Numbered from the stretch's first letter, positions 1 through 9,842 are shown. The stretch is DNA of 64,000 nucleotides from VXOI01 sp965261945 (GCA_965261945.1 CBDHEF010000002.1:2294001-2358000); one strand, 5' to 3'. Made by a program: numbers and translations. The notes: generated from the letters alone by a model not told the origin.

Positions 1-837
1 GACGATGGCGGCGATTTCGCTGGCGGCGCTGCAAGTCTTGTGGGCCATATCCACCACCACCAGCCGGCCGGTCTTGGCTACCGAATTCAGGATGGCTGCC
101 TTGTCCAGCGGCACCAGTGTGCGCGGGTCTATTACCTCGGCGGAAATGCCCTCCGACGCCAGGGCCTCGGCGGCGGCCAGCGCCCGCGGCACCATGCCGC
201 CGATGGCGACGATGGTGGCGTCGCTGCCTTCGCGCTTCACGTCGGCGACGCCCAGGGGGATGATGTAATCCTCTTCAGGAACTTCGGCCCGTGCGCCCAA
301 AATGGTGCGGTCTTCCCAGAATATCACCGGGTCGTCGGTGCGGATGGCCTGCTTGAGCAGCCCCTTGCCGTCGTAGGCATTGCTGGCGAACACCATCTTG
401 AAGCCGGGGATGTTCATGAACAGCGGGTGCGAGCGGTCGGAGTGGTGGGCCGCCATGCTGCCGCCGTAGTACATGGCGGCGCGGTAGACGATGGGCAGGT
501 TGACCTGTCCGCCGAACATATACCTCATCTTGGCTGCCTGGCTGACCAGCTGGTCCATGCCCACCCACATGAAGCTGGACAGGCTCTCGACTATGGGGCG
601 CATCCCCACCGCCGCCGCGCCGACGGCGGCGCCGAAGAAGGCGTTTTCCGACAACGGGCAGTCGCGCACCCGCTCGCCCCCGAACTCCGTGAACAGCCCG
701 GCGGACGCGCCGTAGACGCCCTTCTGGATGTCCTCGCCCATGATGAAGACGCGCTCGTCAAGGCGCATCTCTTCCAGCATCGCCTCGTTGATCGCCTGGG
801 TGAAGGTGATGTTGCGGGTCTGCGTTGCAGTGACCAT
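1..837 (-). CDS. 2-oxo acid dehydrogenase E1 beta subunit (partial, C-terminus outside window)
   Basis: Beta subunit of a pyruvate/acetoin/branched-chain 2-oxo acid dehydrogenase E1, a transketolase-like protein that pairs with E1 alpha to bind thiamine diphosphate. About 279 codons are visible and the reading frame runs off the window start. The protein begins MVTATQTRNITFTQAINEAM and shows the conserved GEDIQKGVYGAS, SENAFFGAAVGAA and FWEDRTILGA segments. The alpha-subunit gene lies directly upstream on the same strand (ends at 960), so the two form an operon. The roughly 120 bp between them hold a palindromic repeat. Substrate cannot be decided without the E2 gene. Confidence 0.93.
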   Translation of the reverse strand, partial: MVTATQTRNITFTQAINEAMLEEMRLDERVFIMGEDIQKGVYGASAGLFTEFGGERVRDCPLSENAFFGAAVGAAAVGMRPIVESLSSFMWVGMDQLVSQAAKMRYMFGGQVNLPIVYRAAMYYGGSMAAHHSDRSHPLFMNIPGFKMVFASNAYDGKGLLKQAIRTDDPVIFWEDRTILGARAEVPEEDYIIPLGVADVKREGSDATIVAIGGMVPRALAAAEALASEGISAEVIDPRTLVPLDKAAILNSVAKTGRLVVVDMAHKTCSAASEIAAIV

Positions 838-854
838 GACCTGCCTCCTCTCTT

Positions 855-942
855 TGTCTGAATCAGGATTTTCAGGATTAAAGGATTAACCGGATGGAGA
901 AATCCTGAAAATCCTCCAATCCGGCAAATCCTGATTCAGACA
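855..942. repeat. Imperfect palindromic repeat between E1 alpha and E1 beta
   Basis: The left arm TGTCTGAATCAGGATTTTCA recurs inverted on the right as AATCCTGATTCAGACA. Internal AATCCTGAAAATCCT blocks make a long imperfect hairpin. It lies inside the E1 operon and could stabilise or attenuate the mRNA. It looks like a dispersed intergenic palindrome rather than a gene. Confidence 0.6.
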
Positions 943-959
943 ATTTGCGTCGATTAAGA

Positions 960-1946
960 TTACTCCAGCGGGATGGGGACGGCGTACATGTCCTCCCAAA
1001 CCTCGGAGGGGTCGGGGTAGGGGCTCTCGCGGGCGAAGGTAACGGCCTCATCGATCTCGGCCTTGACCTGCTCTTCGAGGGCGTCCAGTTCGTCCGCCGT
1101 GGCGATGTTCTGCTCGATGAGCATGGCGCGGTGAATGTCCAGCGGGTCGCGCTGCTTCCACTGCTCGACCTCGTCGTCGTCGCGGTAGGAGTTGCGGACG
1201 ATGCGGCCCAGCCCCAGCGAGTGGTCGTGGTAGCGGTAGGTGCGGCCCTCGACCAGGGTCGGCCCCTGACCGGAGCGGGCGCGCTCGACGGCATGGTACA
1301 CCGCCTCGTGCATCGCCAGCGCGTCCTGCCCGTCCACCAGCACGCCGGGGATGGCGTAGGCTGCGGCGCGGTCGGATATGTTAGCCACCGCCACCATATC
1401 CTTGAAGCTGCTGGTCACCGCGTACTGGTTGTTCTCGCACAGGAATATCACCGGCAGCTTCCACACAGCGGCCAGGTTGATGGACTCGTGGAAAGCGCCC
1501 TCGTTGCTGGCCCCGTCGCCGAAGAAGCAGACGGCCACGCGGTCGTTGCCCTGCAGGCGGCTGCCCAGCGCCGCACCCACGGCCACGGGGATGGAGGAGC
1601 CGAGGATGCCCGACTCGCCCAGGATGCCGATGCTGAAGTCGGCCAGGTGCATCGAGCCGCCCTTGCCCTTGCAGATGCCGGTCTTCTTGCCCAGCAGTTC
1701 GGCCATGGCCGTCTTGACGTTGCCGCCCTTGGCGATGGGGTGTCCGTGGGAACGGTGGTTTCCGGTCATCCAGTCGTCGTCGCGCAGGGCCATGCAGGCG
1801 CCGACGGCCACCGCCTCCTCGCCGATGTAGGAGTGGGCCGCGCCGACGATTTCGCCGCGCTCCACCAGGCTGATGACCGCTTCCTCGAAGTGCCGGATGC
1901 GAAGCATTCGCCGCATCATTTCCATAAGCGTCGTTTTATCCAACAT
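960..1946 (-). CDS. 2-oxo acid dehydrogenase E1 alpha subunit
   Basis: Thiamine-diphosphate-dependent E1 alpha of the pyruvate/acetoin dehydrogenase type, 328 residues from the chosen ATG at 1946. A longer frame upstream exists, but GGAGG sits 7 nt before this ATG and the protein then starts MLDKTTLMEMMRRMLRIRHF as in the family. The ThDP/Mg motif is GDGASNEGAFHES followed by ENNQYAVTS. The substrate-loop segment GNHRSHGHPIAKG and the phosphorylation-loop-like YRYHDHSLG are present. The partner beta gene follows at 837. A TATTAT box at 1986-1991 (minus strand) is a weak promoter candidate. Confidence 0.95.
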   Translation of the reverse strand: MLDKTTLMEMMRRMLRIRHFEEAVISLVERGEIVGAAHSYIGEEAVAVGACMALRDDDWMTGNHRSHGHPIAKGGNVKTAMAELLGKKTGICKGKGGSMHLADFSIGILGESGILGSSIPVAVGAALGSRLQGNDRVAVCFFGDGASNEGAFHESINLAAVWKLPVIFLCENNQYAVTSSFKDMVAVANISDRAAAYAIPGVLVDGQDALAMHEAVYHAVERARSGQGPTLVEGRTYRYHDHSLGLGRIVRNSYRDDDEVEQWKQRDPLDIHRAMLIEQNIATADELDALEEQVKAEIDEAVTFARESPYPDPSEVWEDMYAVPIPLE

Positions 1947-2073
1947 CAGAGCGCCTCCATAAGGTATACCGGAAGAATTGGTGGAATAATACCAGAAATT
2001 CGCAATCTGAAAAGGGATTTGGCGGCATGGACGGCTCATGCGGACGCCGAAAGCAGTCCGACAGTAAACTGCT

Positions 2074-2103
2074 TTGGCGGTTTACCGCATTCTAGCCTAT
2101 AAT
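2074..2103 (+). promoter_or_regulatory. Sigma-70-like promoter for the cupin gene
   Basis: TTGGCG (2074-2079) and a perfect TATAAT (2098-2103) with an 18 bp spacer, 45 nt upstream of the cupin ATG. Confidence 0.55.
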
Positions 2104-2147
2104 CCGGCCACTCTTCGGCGCGATCAAATAAATGCGGAGGTATCGCC

Positions 2148-2501
2148 ATGCCCATCCTGCGGCGAGACAAGGCGGAAACCAACGAGGGATACCCGGGAGT
2201 TCCACGGGCAACACTGGTAGGGGCCGAGCAGGGCGCACAGTCGCTGTGGGTCGGCCACCTGGAGGTCGCCCCGGGAGCCGCGATCACCACGCACATCCAC
2301 CCCGACACCGAGGAGGCCATGGTCATCGTCGAGGGCGAGTTGGAGGCGGTGCTGGGCGACGAGGTGGTCACCCTCGGCCCCGGCGACACGGTGTTGGCCC
2401 CGGCGGGCGTCAAGCACGGCTTCGTCAATCGCTCCGGGGAGAAGGCGGCATTGCTGGCGGTATTCCCGAAAACGGAGTTCGAGCGGGTACTCGTGGAATA
2501 G
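2148..2501 (+). CDS. Small cupin-domain protein
   Basis: Single-domain cupin of 117 residues. Metal-ligand pattern: H49 and H51 in HIHPDTEE, the following glutamate, and H90 in GVKHGF, with the glycine-rich GPGDTVLAPAG turn between the motifs. This is the Cupin_2 arrangement for a mononuclear metal centre; the substrate is unknown. GGAGG stands 8 nt before ATG. It is divergent from the E1 operon and has its own promoter at 2074-2103. Confidence 0.9.
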   Translation: MPILRRDKAETNEGYPGVPRATLVGAEQGAQSLWVGHLEVAPGAAITTHIHPDTEEAMVIVEGELEAVLGDEVVTLGPGDTVLAPAGVKHGFVNRSGEKAALLAVFPKTEFERVLVE

Positions 2502-2538
2502 ATTCTCAATTCGTAATCACAAAGCAGTATATTGACTA

Positions 2539-2568
2539 TTGTCAACTTCGTTTGAGATTTGGTAAACT
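2539..2568 (+). promoter_or_regulatory. Possible P450 promoter with small inverted repeat
   Basis: TTGTCA (2539-2544) and TAAACT (2563-2568) are 18 bp apart with a TGG just before the -10 box. The -35 overlaps a TTGAC-TATT-GTCAA inverted repeat (2532-2545) that could be an operator half-site pair. Weak consensus. Confidence 0.3.
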
Positions 2569-2652
2569 CGGAGTGCTGGCCTAACGCTCCTCTATCCGAG
2601 TCCCCTTTCCAAATCCGATTTCCGAATCCGATTTTTTAACCGGAGGCGATAT

Positions 2653-3879
2653 ATGGTCATCACAAACGTCTCGGACGATATTTTCAGCCCCGCGGCGATC
2701 AACGACCCTTATACCTACTACGGGCGGTTGCGGGACGAAGACCCGGTGCACTGGAACGAACTCTATGAGTTGTGGATCGTCACCCGCCACGACGACCTGG
2801 TGTGGCTGACACGCAACCATGAGAAATTCTCCAGCGCCACGTTCCTCAACGACCCGCGCCCGGCCTACCCTGCCATCTACGAGTCGGACGAGGAAATCTA
2901 CCGGATGGCGTGCGAGTACCAGGGGATGATGTTCATCCAGCATGACCGGCCGGCCCACCTGGATATGCGGAAGGTGGTGCACCAGTTCTTCACGCCAAAG
3001 TCAATGGAAGAGTGGCGGCCCCTGGTCATTTCCGCTACCAACCACCTTTTGGACGAGGCGGAGCAGAAGGGCAGCGTCGACCTGATGCGCGATCTTGCAG
3101 TGCCTCTGCCCCTGCTGGTCATCGCGGAAATGATGGGCGTTCCGGAAGCCGACCGCCCCCACATCCGCGTCCTGGCCGAGAAGCTGCTGTACAACAATCG
3201 TGGTGAGCCGGACCGCTACCGCACGCTGATGGAAGGCGTGAACGGTATGTTCGAGTACTGCGAACCGTTGCTGGACGAGCGCAAGGAAAACCCGGGCGAC
3301 GACTTCATATCCGTGCTGGCCAGAGGCGAGAAGGCAGGCATATTCTCTCGCGCGCACACCCTGTCCAACACCGCCCTGCTGCTGATTGCCGGCCACGAGA
3401 CCACCATCAACCTGATCTGCAACGGCGCCAAGTCGTTCATGGACAACCGGGACCAGTGGAACCTGTTCCGTCAGGACACCGAGGGCATGATGGTTCGCGC
3501 CTGCGAGGAAGCGCTGCGCTACGACTCGCCGGTGATGACGTTGCCCCGCCTGGCCAGCGAGGACGTGGAACTGCGCGGCAAGCACATCAAGGAGAATGAC
3601 CGGGTCCGCTGGGTCATCCCGTCGGCCAACCGGGATCCCAACAAGTTCGAGCGGCCCGATGAGATGGACATCACCCGCTGGCCCAACCCGCATGTGGCCT
3701 TCGGCGCCGGCGTCCACCACTGCCTCGGATCCACCATCGCCCGGGTGGAGGGGCAGGAAGTCTTCCGCGCCCTGGCCGACCGCTACCCCAACCTGGAGCT
3801 GGAGCCGCACGAGTCGGAGTACCGGCCCACCATGGCCCTCCGTTCCATGATGGAGCTGCCGGTCAAGCTGAGCGCCTAG
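2653..3879 (+). CDS. Cytochrome P450
   Basis: Bacterial soluble P450 monooxygenase of 408 residues, the usual class I length. The I-helix oxygen-activation motif AGHETT is at residues 246-251, the K-helix ExxR is EEALRYDSPV, and the heme-thiolate loop FGAGVHHCLG has the ligand Cys357. Similarity in style is to steroid or lipid hydroxylating bacterial P450s, but the substrate is not deducible. A GGAGG Shine-Dalgarno precedes ATG. No ferredoxin or ferredoxin reductase is adjacent, so electrons must come from elsewhere. Confidence 0.97.
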   Translation: MVITNVSDDIFSPAAINDPYTYYGRLRDEDPVHWNELYELWIVTRHDDLVWLTRNHEKFSSATFLNDPRPAYPAIYESDEEIYRMACEYQGMMFIQHDRPAHLDMRKVVHQFFTPKSMEEWRPLVISATNHLLDEAEQKGSVDLMRDLAVPLPLLVIAEMMGVPEADRPHIRVLAEKLLYNNRGEPDRYRTLMEGVNGMFEYCEPLLDERKENPGDDFISVLARGEKAGIFSRAHTLSNTALLLIAGHETTINLICNGAKSFMDNRDQWNLFRQDTEGMMVRACEEALRYDSPVMTLPRLASEDVELRGKHIKENDRVRWVIPSANRDPNKFERPDEMDITRWPNPHVAFGAGVHHCLGSTIARVEGQEVFRALADRYPNLELEPHESEYRPTMALRSMMELPVKLSA

Positions 3880-3906
3880 CAGGCGCGGCAAAATGGTTAA
3901 TCAATG

Positions 3907-3932
3907 TAGGGGCGCACGGCTGTGCGCCCCTA
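3907..3932. terminator. Bidirectional hairpin between convergent genes
   Basis: Perfect 11 bp stem TAGGGGCGCAC / GTGCGCCCCTA with a GGCT loop, between the convergent P450 and restriction-modification genes. Its outer GTAGGGGCG resembles the dispersed palindromes at 11227, 24340 and 31709, so it may be a repeat used as a terminator. There is no long T-tract. Confidence 0.6.
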
Positions 3933-6900
3933 TTGTGTATTTCTAACGGTAATGACGGTCTCGGTGTCGCCCGCGGCCAAGGCGTTCATATAGCCCAAGA
4001 TTAGCTCTTTGGTCAGATAAACGCCGCTATGATCCCGCTCGTCGTTGCGGCGGGTGATGGGGAAGGAGTCCATCACATAGGCGGCATCGTCCCGGTCCAG
4101 GCCGTACAGCAGGAAGTACAGGGCATCCAGCCGGGCGCGCAGGTGGCGACGCTCCTCAACATCCCATCCGTAAGGTTCGCCTTCGTATCCCTGCGCTAGG
4201 GCGAAGGGCTGCAAATCGTGGGCGGTGTAGCACAACCGCAGCACGTGGTCGCGCACCAAGTCAGCGGCAGTGCGTTCGCCAAACCGGCGGTCATAGCCGG
4301 AGCGGGTGACAATGGGAAGTTGCTCCAGAATGTACAGGTTCATGTGTGTCCCCTGCACTTTCCGGCGGGCAACGAAGTCAAAGGCATACGAACAAAAGTT
4401 GGCCATCCATAAAGGAGCCAAGTCCGTAAAAGAGTCGAGAGCCTCCTCGTTGGCACAGACCAGTATGGGTAGATTATTGCCGTACCCGGCCCACGGTACG
4501 ATAGTGGAAATCATCGTTCGTTCGTTGGTGGCATTGGTAATATCCCTGAATCCGATGGCATAAGCCGGTGAATCAGGGAATTTCTGCCTCACAAAATCGT
4601 CTTTAACGTGGTACTGATGGCTGGGGTAGAATCTTGTATCACCATGTTGGCTATCAGTTACCGGGACACTGGTATACGGGTTGTGGACGTTGTCGGGATT
4701 TAGCCCAATCGAGTTATAACGGTGATCGAAGTGGTAAATCATCCGTGCTTGATACAACGGGAGCATTACCTCCTCGCCTCTCCGCCAGCGATTAAGCTCT
4801 ACGGGATAGTAACCCGCTGCTTCTTGTTGGCTAAGGGTCTGGAACTGCCCGCTGTCGTTCGTCATGTCGCTCTGGCGCACATGACGAACGACAGCGGGCA
4901 GATTTTCGATTTGTTTATTTTCGGCGTCAAAGACGGGATGATTGCGATAGATGTCCAGCACGATGTCGGCATCCCGGCGGTTGAGGAATATGGGGGAGGT
5001 GCCGGTCTTGGGATTGACCAGCGCAAAATCCGACGCCCGCATCGCCACCAGCCGCTCAGGCGCGGTATTGGCCGGTGGGTTGTGCAACAGGAAACCGGAT
5101 GGCACTTCGTCGGCCGTTCGTGCTTCTCCTCCCAAAGTCATCACGCAGAACTTGAATTGCGGATGAACGTCAGGGAAAAAACGCGGTTGTTCCGGGCCGC
5201 GCCGGTTCTCAAAATCGTACAGGGCCAGCAGGCGTTTGGCGCTGGTCATCCAGCCGAAAAAGCTGGCGGCAGAGCTGTCTGCATAGATGCCCGAAGGGGT
5301 AAGCAGGCCTACTATGCCTCCGGGATTGACTAGACCGATGGCCCGCTCCACAAACAGCCGGTAGAGATTACTGTCACCGCCGCCCAACCACGGGTAGTCG
5401 CCGCTGGCCCGGCCATACTGCAACATTGTGTCGGCCAGTTGCAACGCTTCCGAGTAGTCCTGATGCAACGGGTCGCCTTCGTTTTCCAGTTGAGCAATCA
5501 TCGAGCGGCGACGGGCAGCCGGTGTAGCAGTAGCGATTTCAGGGCGGCGCGTTTCAGGCTGAAACCACTCCACCTCCTGTAGCTTGACCCGCTCCCAAGG
5601 GGGATTGCCAATCACTGCGTTAAAACCGCCCCGGCGCGGCGTCCAGTTGTCGAATACGCCGGGGAAGTCCAATTCCCAATGCAACACCCGCCGTTGCGCG
5701 GCCAGTTGTTGGGTTTCATGCCACAAGTCGCTGAAACGAGAGAAGCCGGAAGAGTCGAAATTGTCGGCCTGCCGGTTTGCATCCGAGATAGCGTCCGGGC
5801 CTTGCTGCAACAGATTAAGCTGGACTTCATAATTTTGCAGTACCCACCACTCTACGCCACCGGCGCGGTCATTGCCCAACTGCCTGCGAAGTTGACTGGG
5901 CTGACGCAAAGCCAACGGGCGGTCGCCGTAGCCGGACGCCAACCAGCGGAGGCCGACAAAAAAGTTGAGCATCCGGCGGAAAGGTTGCACCGTTTCCAGC
6001 ATCGCGTTAAACAGGGAAGAGGACTCTTTGACTTCGGCTATGTCCGCGTCGTTGATTTGCTCAACTTGCCGGATACTGGCAGCGGCGGTGGTCATACCGG
6101 CAAAAATATGAGTGGCGAAGGTTCCTTGACTGGCAGTGCGTATGTCTTCGCCGGTTTGCTCCAACCACCCCCCGACCAGTGAGTCGCCGCAATGCAAGTG
6201 GTGGTCGAGAAAAGATAAGGGGGCACCGGCGGTAAAGCTGTGCAGCCAAAGGGACATCTTGGCTAATTCCACTGCCATAGGGTTAAGGTCAACACCGTAG
6301 ATACAGCGTTTAAGGGCTATACGGCGGATGATAGCCCGGTCGGTGAGGTGTTCGGGGTTGACTTGCCAACCCTGAGCATCGGCATACCCCTCAATTTCAG
6401 AGCGCAGGCTTTCAATACGACGTTGCAGGGGCGACATGTAGAGGTTGTCGGCTGGCAGCCAGTCAACCATATCGGCGGCGTCTCCAATCAGACGGTCAAC
6501 TTCCGCGGTGAGATAATCCAGCGCAGCGACCAGAAAATGGCCGCTTCCCATAGCCGGGTCAAGGGCTTTGAGTTCCAGGCAGGCTTCAGCCGGGTCGGCG
6601 GCCATCAACTCGCCGTGCCGTGTTTCCAATGTCCTGGTATCGGAGGCCAGCGATCGCGCCAGTTGCCGGAACCGCTCTTCGCGTTCCCGTATCAGCGGCT
6701 CCAATGTCTGCTCCACTATCAGGTTAACCAGTTCCGGCGGAGTGTAGTAACTACCGGTATCCTTGCGGGCGTGAGGCTGGAGTTGTGTGTCCACTTGTCC
6801 GTTGCGGATGACGGGACGGTATTCCAACAGGGACTCATAAAGGGTTCCCAACTGAGTTACCGAAAGGTCGCGGAAATTGACCAGAACCTGTCTGTCCGAA

Positions 6901-8060
6901 CCATTAACCGCCGCCGCGCCGAGATTGTTGATGATATGGGCAATGCTTTCATCGGACAGTGAAGCTCGATTCAACAGTTCCGGCCGCTCGCTGCTGAACA
7001 GTCCGCCGTTGTAGGGCGGCAGCGCGGCGTGAGGTTCACCAACGTCAATCCGCTGGAACAGCGCTTGCAAACGCGGCCAGTATGTAACCACCCCCGGAAT
7101 AAACGCGGGACTGGCACCCAGCCGGTCCAATATGTCCTGCCGCAAATTCCGCAAGCTGATGCCGGAGTATGCCCGATGCTCGGTCGGCAACAGCCGCCGG
7201 TCTTCGGCATACATCAAAAACAGCAGACGATACAGTAGGGTCAGCGAGGATTCCTGAATATCGTCCGGTTCGGCATCGGGCGCGGCCCGGTAAAACGCTT
7301 CGATCATCTGCGGGTAAACTTGGCTGAACACCGCGCTCGACAACTGGTCAATCACGGATTGGACATAGTTGGCAGCATCGGCCAGGGCTCGGTCGAGGAA
7401 GCAATACCCGTCGTTGCGAACGCGGAAAGCGTCACGGCTTAAGAAGAGGAAAAAGAGTTTGCGTAGCTCGTAGCTATCAGGGTTATGGGTGTCAAGGCAC
7501 TGACCGAGGTTAAACTCTAACCAGACGTCTTGTGTCTGATAAAATTTATTGTCTGGCCCAGGCCCAGTGGCGCGATACAGCCGCCAAGTTTCGCCATTGG
7601 TCAGGATACCCCACTTGGCGCGTCCGCTGGTATGCCTCCAGAACAGCGCGAGATAATCCTGCAACTGCGTGCTGGGACTGCGGGGGCCATCGCGCTGGTC
7701 CAGGTTAGTTCCCCAAGCCTTTGCCTCGGCCAGCCCCAGCGCGTATTGGGCCGCATCCGCGCCTCCGGCAACTGCGGCCCGGTCATCATCATCAGCAAAA
7801 AGCATATAATCGGGCGTCTGTGCGCTGCCCGGAATCCGCTGCTGCGGCAAGTAACTCCACCCCAGCGCATTCAGAACCGGGCGGATGAGGATGTCCTCAA
7901 CCTGTGCTTCGTTAGAGCTGCTGTAAGCGGCGCTAAAAGCGAAATACGGCTCCCTCAGCTCTTGACTGATTGTCATTCGCTGTTGAGTAAATTGCCTATA
8001 CTCTTCAGTTTCTTTCAGCCCGTCGTCGAGATAGGACTGGCTAAACAAAGTATCCGGCAT
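3930..8060 (-). CDS. Large single-chain restriction-modification enzyme (type IIG/Eco57I-like)
   Basis: Protein of 1376 residues from ATG 8060, which has GGGAG 5 nt upstream; the frame extends further but without a better site. The N-terminal PD-(D/E)XK-like nuclease region has TPDYMLF followed by E112-A-K114 (GLAEAKAWG) and ILTNGETWRLY. The central N6-adenine methyltransferase has SAM motif I DPAMGSGHF (D501) and motif IV NPPW (819-822). The C-terminal third looks like the target-recognition region. Nuclease, methylase and specificity in one chain is the type IIG plan; PglX-like methylases share the fold, but no BREX or DISARM partners are adjacent. It is a lone gene with somewhat lower GC than its neighbours, suggesting acquisition. 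Confidence 0.88.
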   Translation of the reverse strand: MPDTLFSQSYLDDGLKETEEYRQFTQQRMTISQELREPYFAFSAAYSSSNEAQVEDILIRPVLNALGWSYLPQQRIPGSAQTPDYMLFADDDDRAAVAGGADAAQYALGLAEAKAWGTNLDQRDGPRSPSTQLQDYLALFWRHTSGRAKWGILTNGETWRLYRATGPGPDNKFYQTQDVWLEFNLGQCLDTHNPDSYELRKLFFLFLSRDAFRVRNDGYCFLDRALADAANYVQSVIDQLSSAVFSQVYPQMIEAFYRAAPDAEPDDIQESSLTLLYRLLFLMYAEDRRLLPTEHRAYSGISLRNLRQDILDRLGASPAFIPGVVTYWPRLQALFQRIDVGEPHAALPPYNGGLFSSERPELLNRASLSDESIAHIINNLGAAAVNGSDRQVLVNFRDLSVTQLGTLYESLLEYRPVIRNGQVDTQLQPHARKDTGSYYTPPELVNLIVEQTLEPLIREREERFRQLARSLASDTRTLETRHGELMAADPAEACLELKALDPAMGSGHFLVAALDYLTAEVDRLIGDAADMVDWLPADNLYMSPLQRRIESLRSEIEGYADAQGWQVNPEHLTDRAIIRRIALKRCIYGVDLNPMAVELAKMSLWLHSFTAGAPLSFLDHHLHCGDSLVGGWLEQTGEDIRTASQGTFATHIFAGMTTAAASIRQVEQINDADIAEVKESSSLFNAMLETVQPFRRMLNFFVGLRWLASGYGDRPLALRQPSQLRRQLGNDRAGGVEWWVLQNYEVQLNLLQQGPDAISDANRQADNFDSSGFSRFSDLWHETQQLAAQRRVLHWELDFPGVFDNWTPRRGGFNAVIGNPPWERVKLQEVEWFQPETRRPEIATATPAARRRSMIAQLENEGDPLHQDYSEALQLADTMLQYGRASGDYPWLGGGDSNLYRLFVERAIGLVNPGGIVGLLTPSGIYADSSAASFFGWMTSAKRLLALYDFENRRGPEQPRFFPDVHPQFKFCVMTLGGEARTADEVPSGFLLHNPPANTAPERLVAMRASDFALVNPKTGTSPIFLNRRDADIVLDIYRNHPVFDAENKQIENLPAVVRHVRQSDMTNDSGQFQTLSQQEAAGYYPVELNRWRRGEEVMLPLYQARMIYHFDHRYNSIGLNPDNVHNPYTSVPVTDSQHGDTRFYPSHQYHVKDDFVRQKFPDSPAYAIGFRDITNATNERTMISTIVPWAGYGNNLPILVCANEEALDSFTDLAPLWMANFCSYAFDFVARRKVQGTHMNLYILEQLPIVTRSGYDRRFGERTAADLVRDHVLRLCYTAHDLQPFALAQGYEGEPYGWDVEERRHLRARLDALYFLLYGLDRDDAAYVMDSFPITRRNDERDHSGVYLTKELILGYMNALAAGDTETVITVRNTQ

Positions 8061-8170
8061 TATGACTCCCAGCGCGACTTGGCAGATTTTCGTTTTTAGG
8101 TGGTTTGACAAGTACGCCAAGCAGGATACGCCGCTATCCTAATCACCCGGCGCGTATCAAGTCAGCACCC

Positions 8171-9781
8171 CTACCCCAGCCGCTCGAACGGCGTTGGCAT
8201 GGGGCCTACGGGGACCTCAATGAGGGACGGGCCGTTGTGGGCTATGCACTGGCGCAGGGCGGTTTCCAGGGCCTCGGGCGTCTCGACGCGGACTCCATTC
8301 ATGCCGTAGGCGTCGGCCAGTTTCATGAAGTCGGGGTTGTGCAGTTCGGCGCCTATGGTGCGCCCGGTGAAACGGTTGCGCTGGTCGCGCAGCACGTTGC
8401 CGTAGGCGTTGTCGTTGAACACCACCACCACGGCGTTGATGCCATACTGCACCGCCGTCGCCATCTCCTGCGAGTTGTACAGGAAACCGCCGTCGCCCGA
8501 CAGCGCCACCACCGCCTTGTCCGGCTGGGCCACTTTGGCCCCCAGCGCCGTGGGGTAGGCGTAGCCGAGGTTGCCCGAATAGGACGAGGTAATGAAGGTG
8601 CGCGGTTCGTAGACCGGGAAGTAGGCCCGGCTGTAGTAGCCGAGCTGCGTCATACCCGCAACCAGGATGCCGTCGTCAGGCATGGCGGAGCGCACGGCGG
8701 CCAGGAAGGACTCCTGCGGCTCCACGATGATGCGGGCCTCCTCGCGCTGCGCCCGTTCCGCCGCAACCTCCGCGCTGCGTCCGGCGCGGGCCGGGGCAAT
8801 CTTGGAAACCTCCGACAGCAGCGTCTCCAGCGACACGCGAGCGTCGCCGTGGACTCCGTAAGTGTTGGCGTAGTTGCGGCCAAGTTCCTCCGCGTCCGCG
8901 TCTATCTGCACCACCTGCTGACCGCCCAGCCAGTCAGGGAAGGCCAGGCGGGTGCCGACGGCCAGCACCAGGTCGTGGCTGCTGTTCTCGCCGGCCACGG
9001 TGTCGCTGCGCAGCCACAGCGAACCCAGCGACAGCGGATGCCGGTCTGAAATGATGCCCTTGCCCTCGGCGGTGGCGATGACCGGAGCTTGCAGATGCTC
9101 GGCCAGCCTGCGCACGGCGTCGGACGCGCCGGACGAAATAGTGCCGCCGCCGGCCCAGATGAGGGGGTTCTCCGCTCCAGCCAGCAGCCGCGCCGCCTCG
9201 GCTATGCGCCCTGTGTCTGGGGCCAGTGGCCTGGGCGCCTCGGGCTCCAGCAGCTCGATGTCGCTAACTTCCGCCAGGGTTTCCGGCGGGATCTCGATCT
9301 CCACCGGACGAGGCCGGCCATTCTTCAGGTGATGGAAAGCCTCATGCACCGTCTCTGGCACCTCGGCAGGGTCCATGGCGCGGCGGGCGAACTTGGTGAC
9401 CGTTCGCATGATGTCCAGTTGGTCGTCCACCTCGTGGAGCATTCCGCGGTTGGCGCCGATGAAGTCGCGCTCAATCTGGCCCGACACCATCATCACCGGC
9501 GACGAGGCGGCATAGGCGGTGTTCAGGGCAGCGGTGGCGTTGAGCAGCCCCGGCCCCGGCACCACCAGCGCGGTGCCGATGCCCCCGCCGGCACGGGAGA
9601 AGCCGTCGGCCATGTAGGCGGTGGCCTGCTCGTGCCGGGTGGTGATGAACCGAATGCCCGGCTCGTCGTAGAAGGCGTCCATAGCGTGGTAAAGCTGCAC
9701 CCCGGGCAGCCCGAACACCACCCGCACACCCTCCCGGTAGAGCGATTTCACCAGTGCCTGTCCGCCGGTCATCTTAGCCAT
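8171..9781 (-). CDS. Thiamine-diphosphate enzyme, acetolactate synthase-like
   Basis: Member of the acetolactate synthase/benzoylformate decarboxylase superfamily, 536 residues. The catalytic glutamate E51 lies in TTRHEQATAYMADG. The central nucleotide-fold domain follows, and the C-terminal ThDP/Mg site is SGDGGFLYNSQEMATAV with NDNAYG. An upstream in-frame ATG at 9802 lacks a ribosome site, whereas GAAGGAAG precedes ATG 9781, so the latter is chosen. There is no regulatory small subunit nearby and branched-chain genes are absent, so a catabolic decarboxylase or ligase is as likely as acetolactate synthase. A second paralogue sits at 15185. Confidence 0.92.
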   Translation of the reverse strand: MAKMTGGQALVKSLYREGVRVVFGLPGVQLYHAMDAFYDEPGIRFITTRHEQATAYMADGFSRAGGGIGTALVVPGPGLLNATAALNTAYAASSPVMMVSGQIERDFIGANRGMLHEVDDQLDIMRTVTKFARRAMDPAEVPETVHEAFHHLKNGRPRPVEIEIPPETLAEVSDIELLEPEAPRPLAPDTGRIAEAARLLAGAENPLIWAGGGTISSGASDAVRRLAEHLQAPVIATAEGKGIISDRHPLSLGSLWLRSDTVAGENSSHDLVLAVGTRLAFPDWLGGQQVVQIDADAEELGRNYANTYGVHGDARVSLETLLSEVSKIAPARAGRSAEVAAERAQREEARIIVEPQESFLAAVRSAMPDDGILVAGMTQLGYYSRAYFPVYEPRTFITSSYSGNLGYAYPTALGAKVAQPDKAVVALSGDGGFLYNSQEMATAVQYGINAVVVVFNDNAYGNVLRDQRNRFTGRTIGAELHNPDFMKLADAYGMNGVRVETPEALETALRQCIAHNGPSLIEVPVGPMPTPFERLG

Positions 9782-9842
9782 TTGTGCTTCCTTCATCGTC
9801 ATTCAAACTTTGCCGATTCTCTGCCGGCCATGTCAGGAGAGG

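Noticed and set aside
945..2102. Long open frame opposite the E1 alpha gene
   Set aside because: Antisense to a firm E1 alpha protein; product is composition-driven with no family features.
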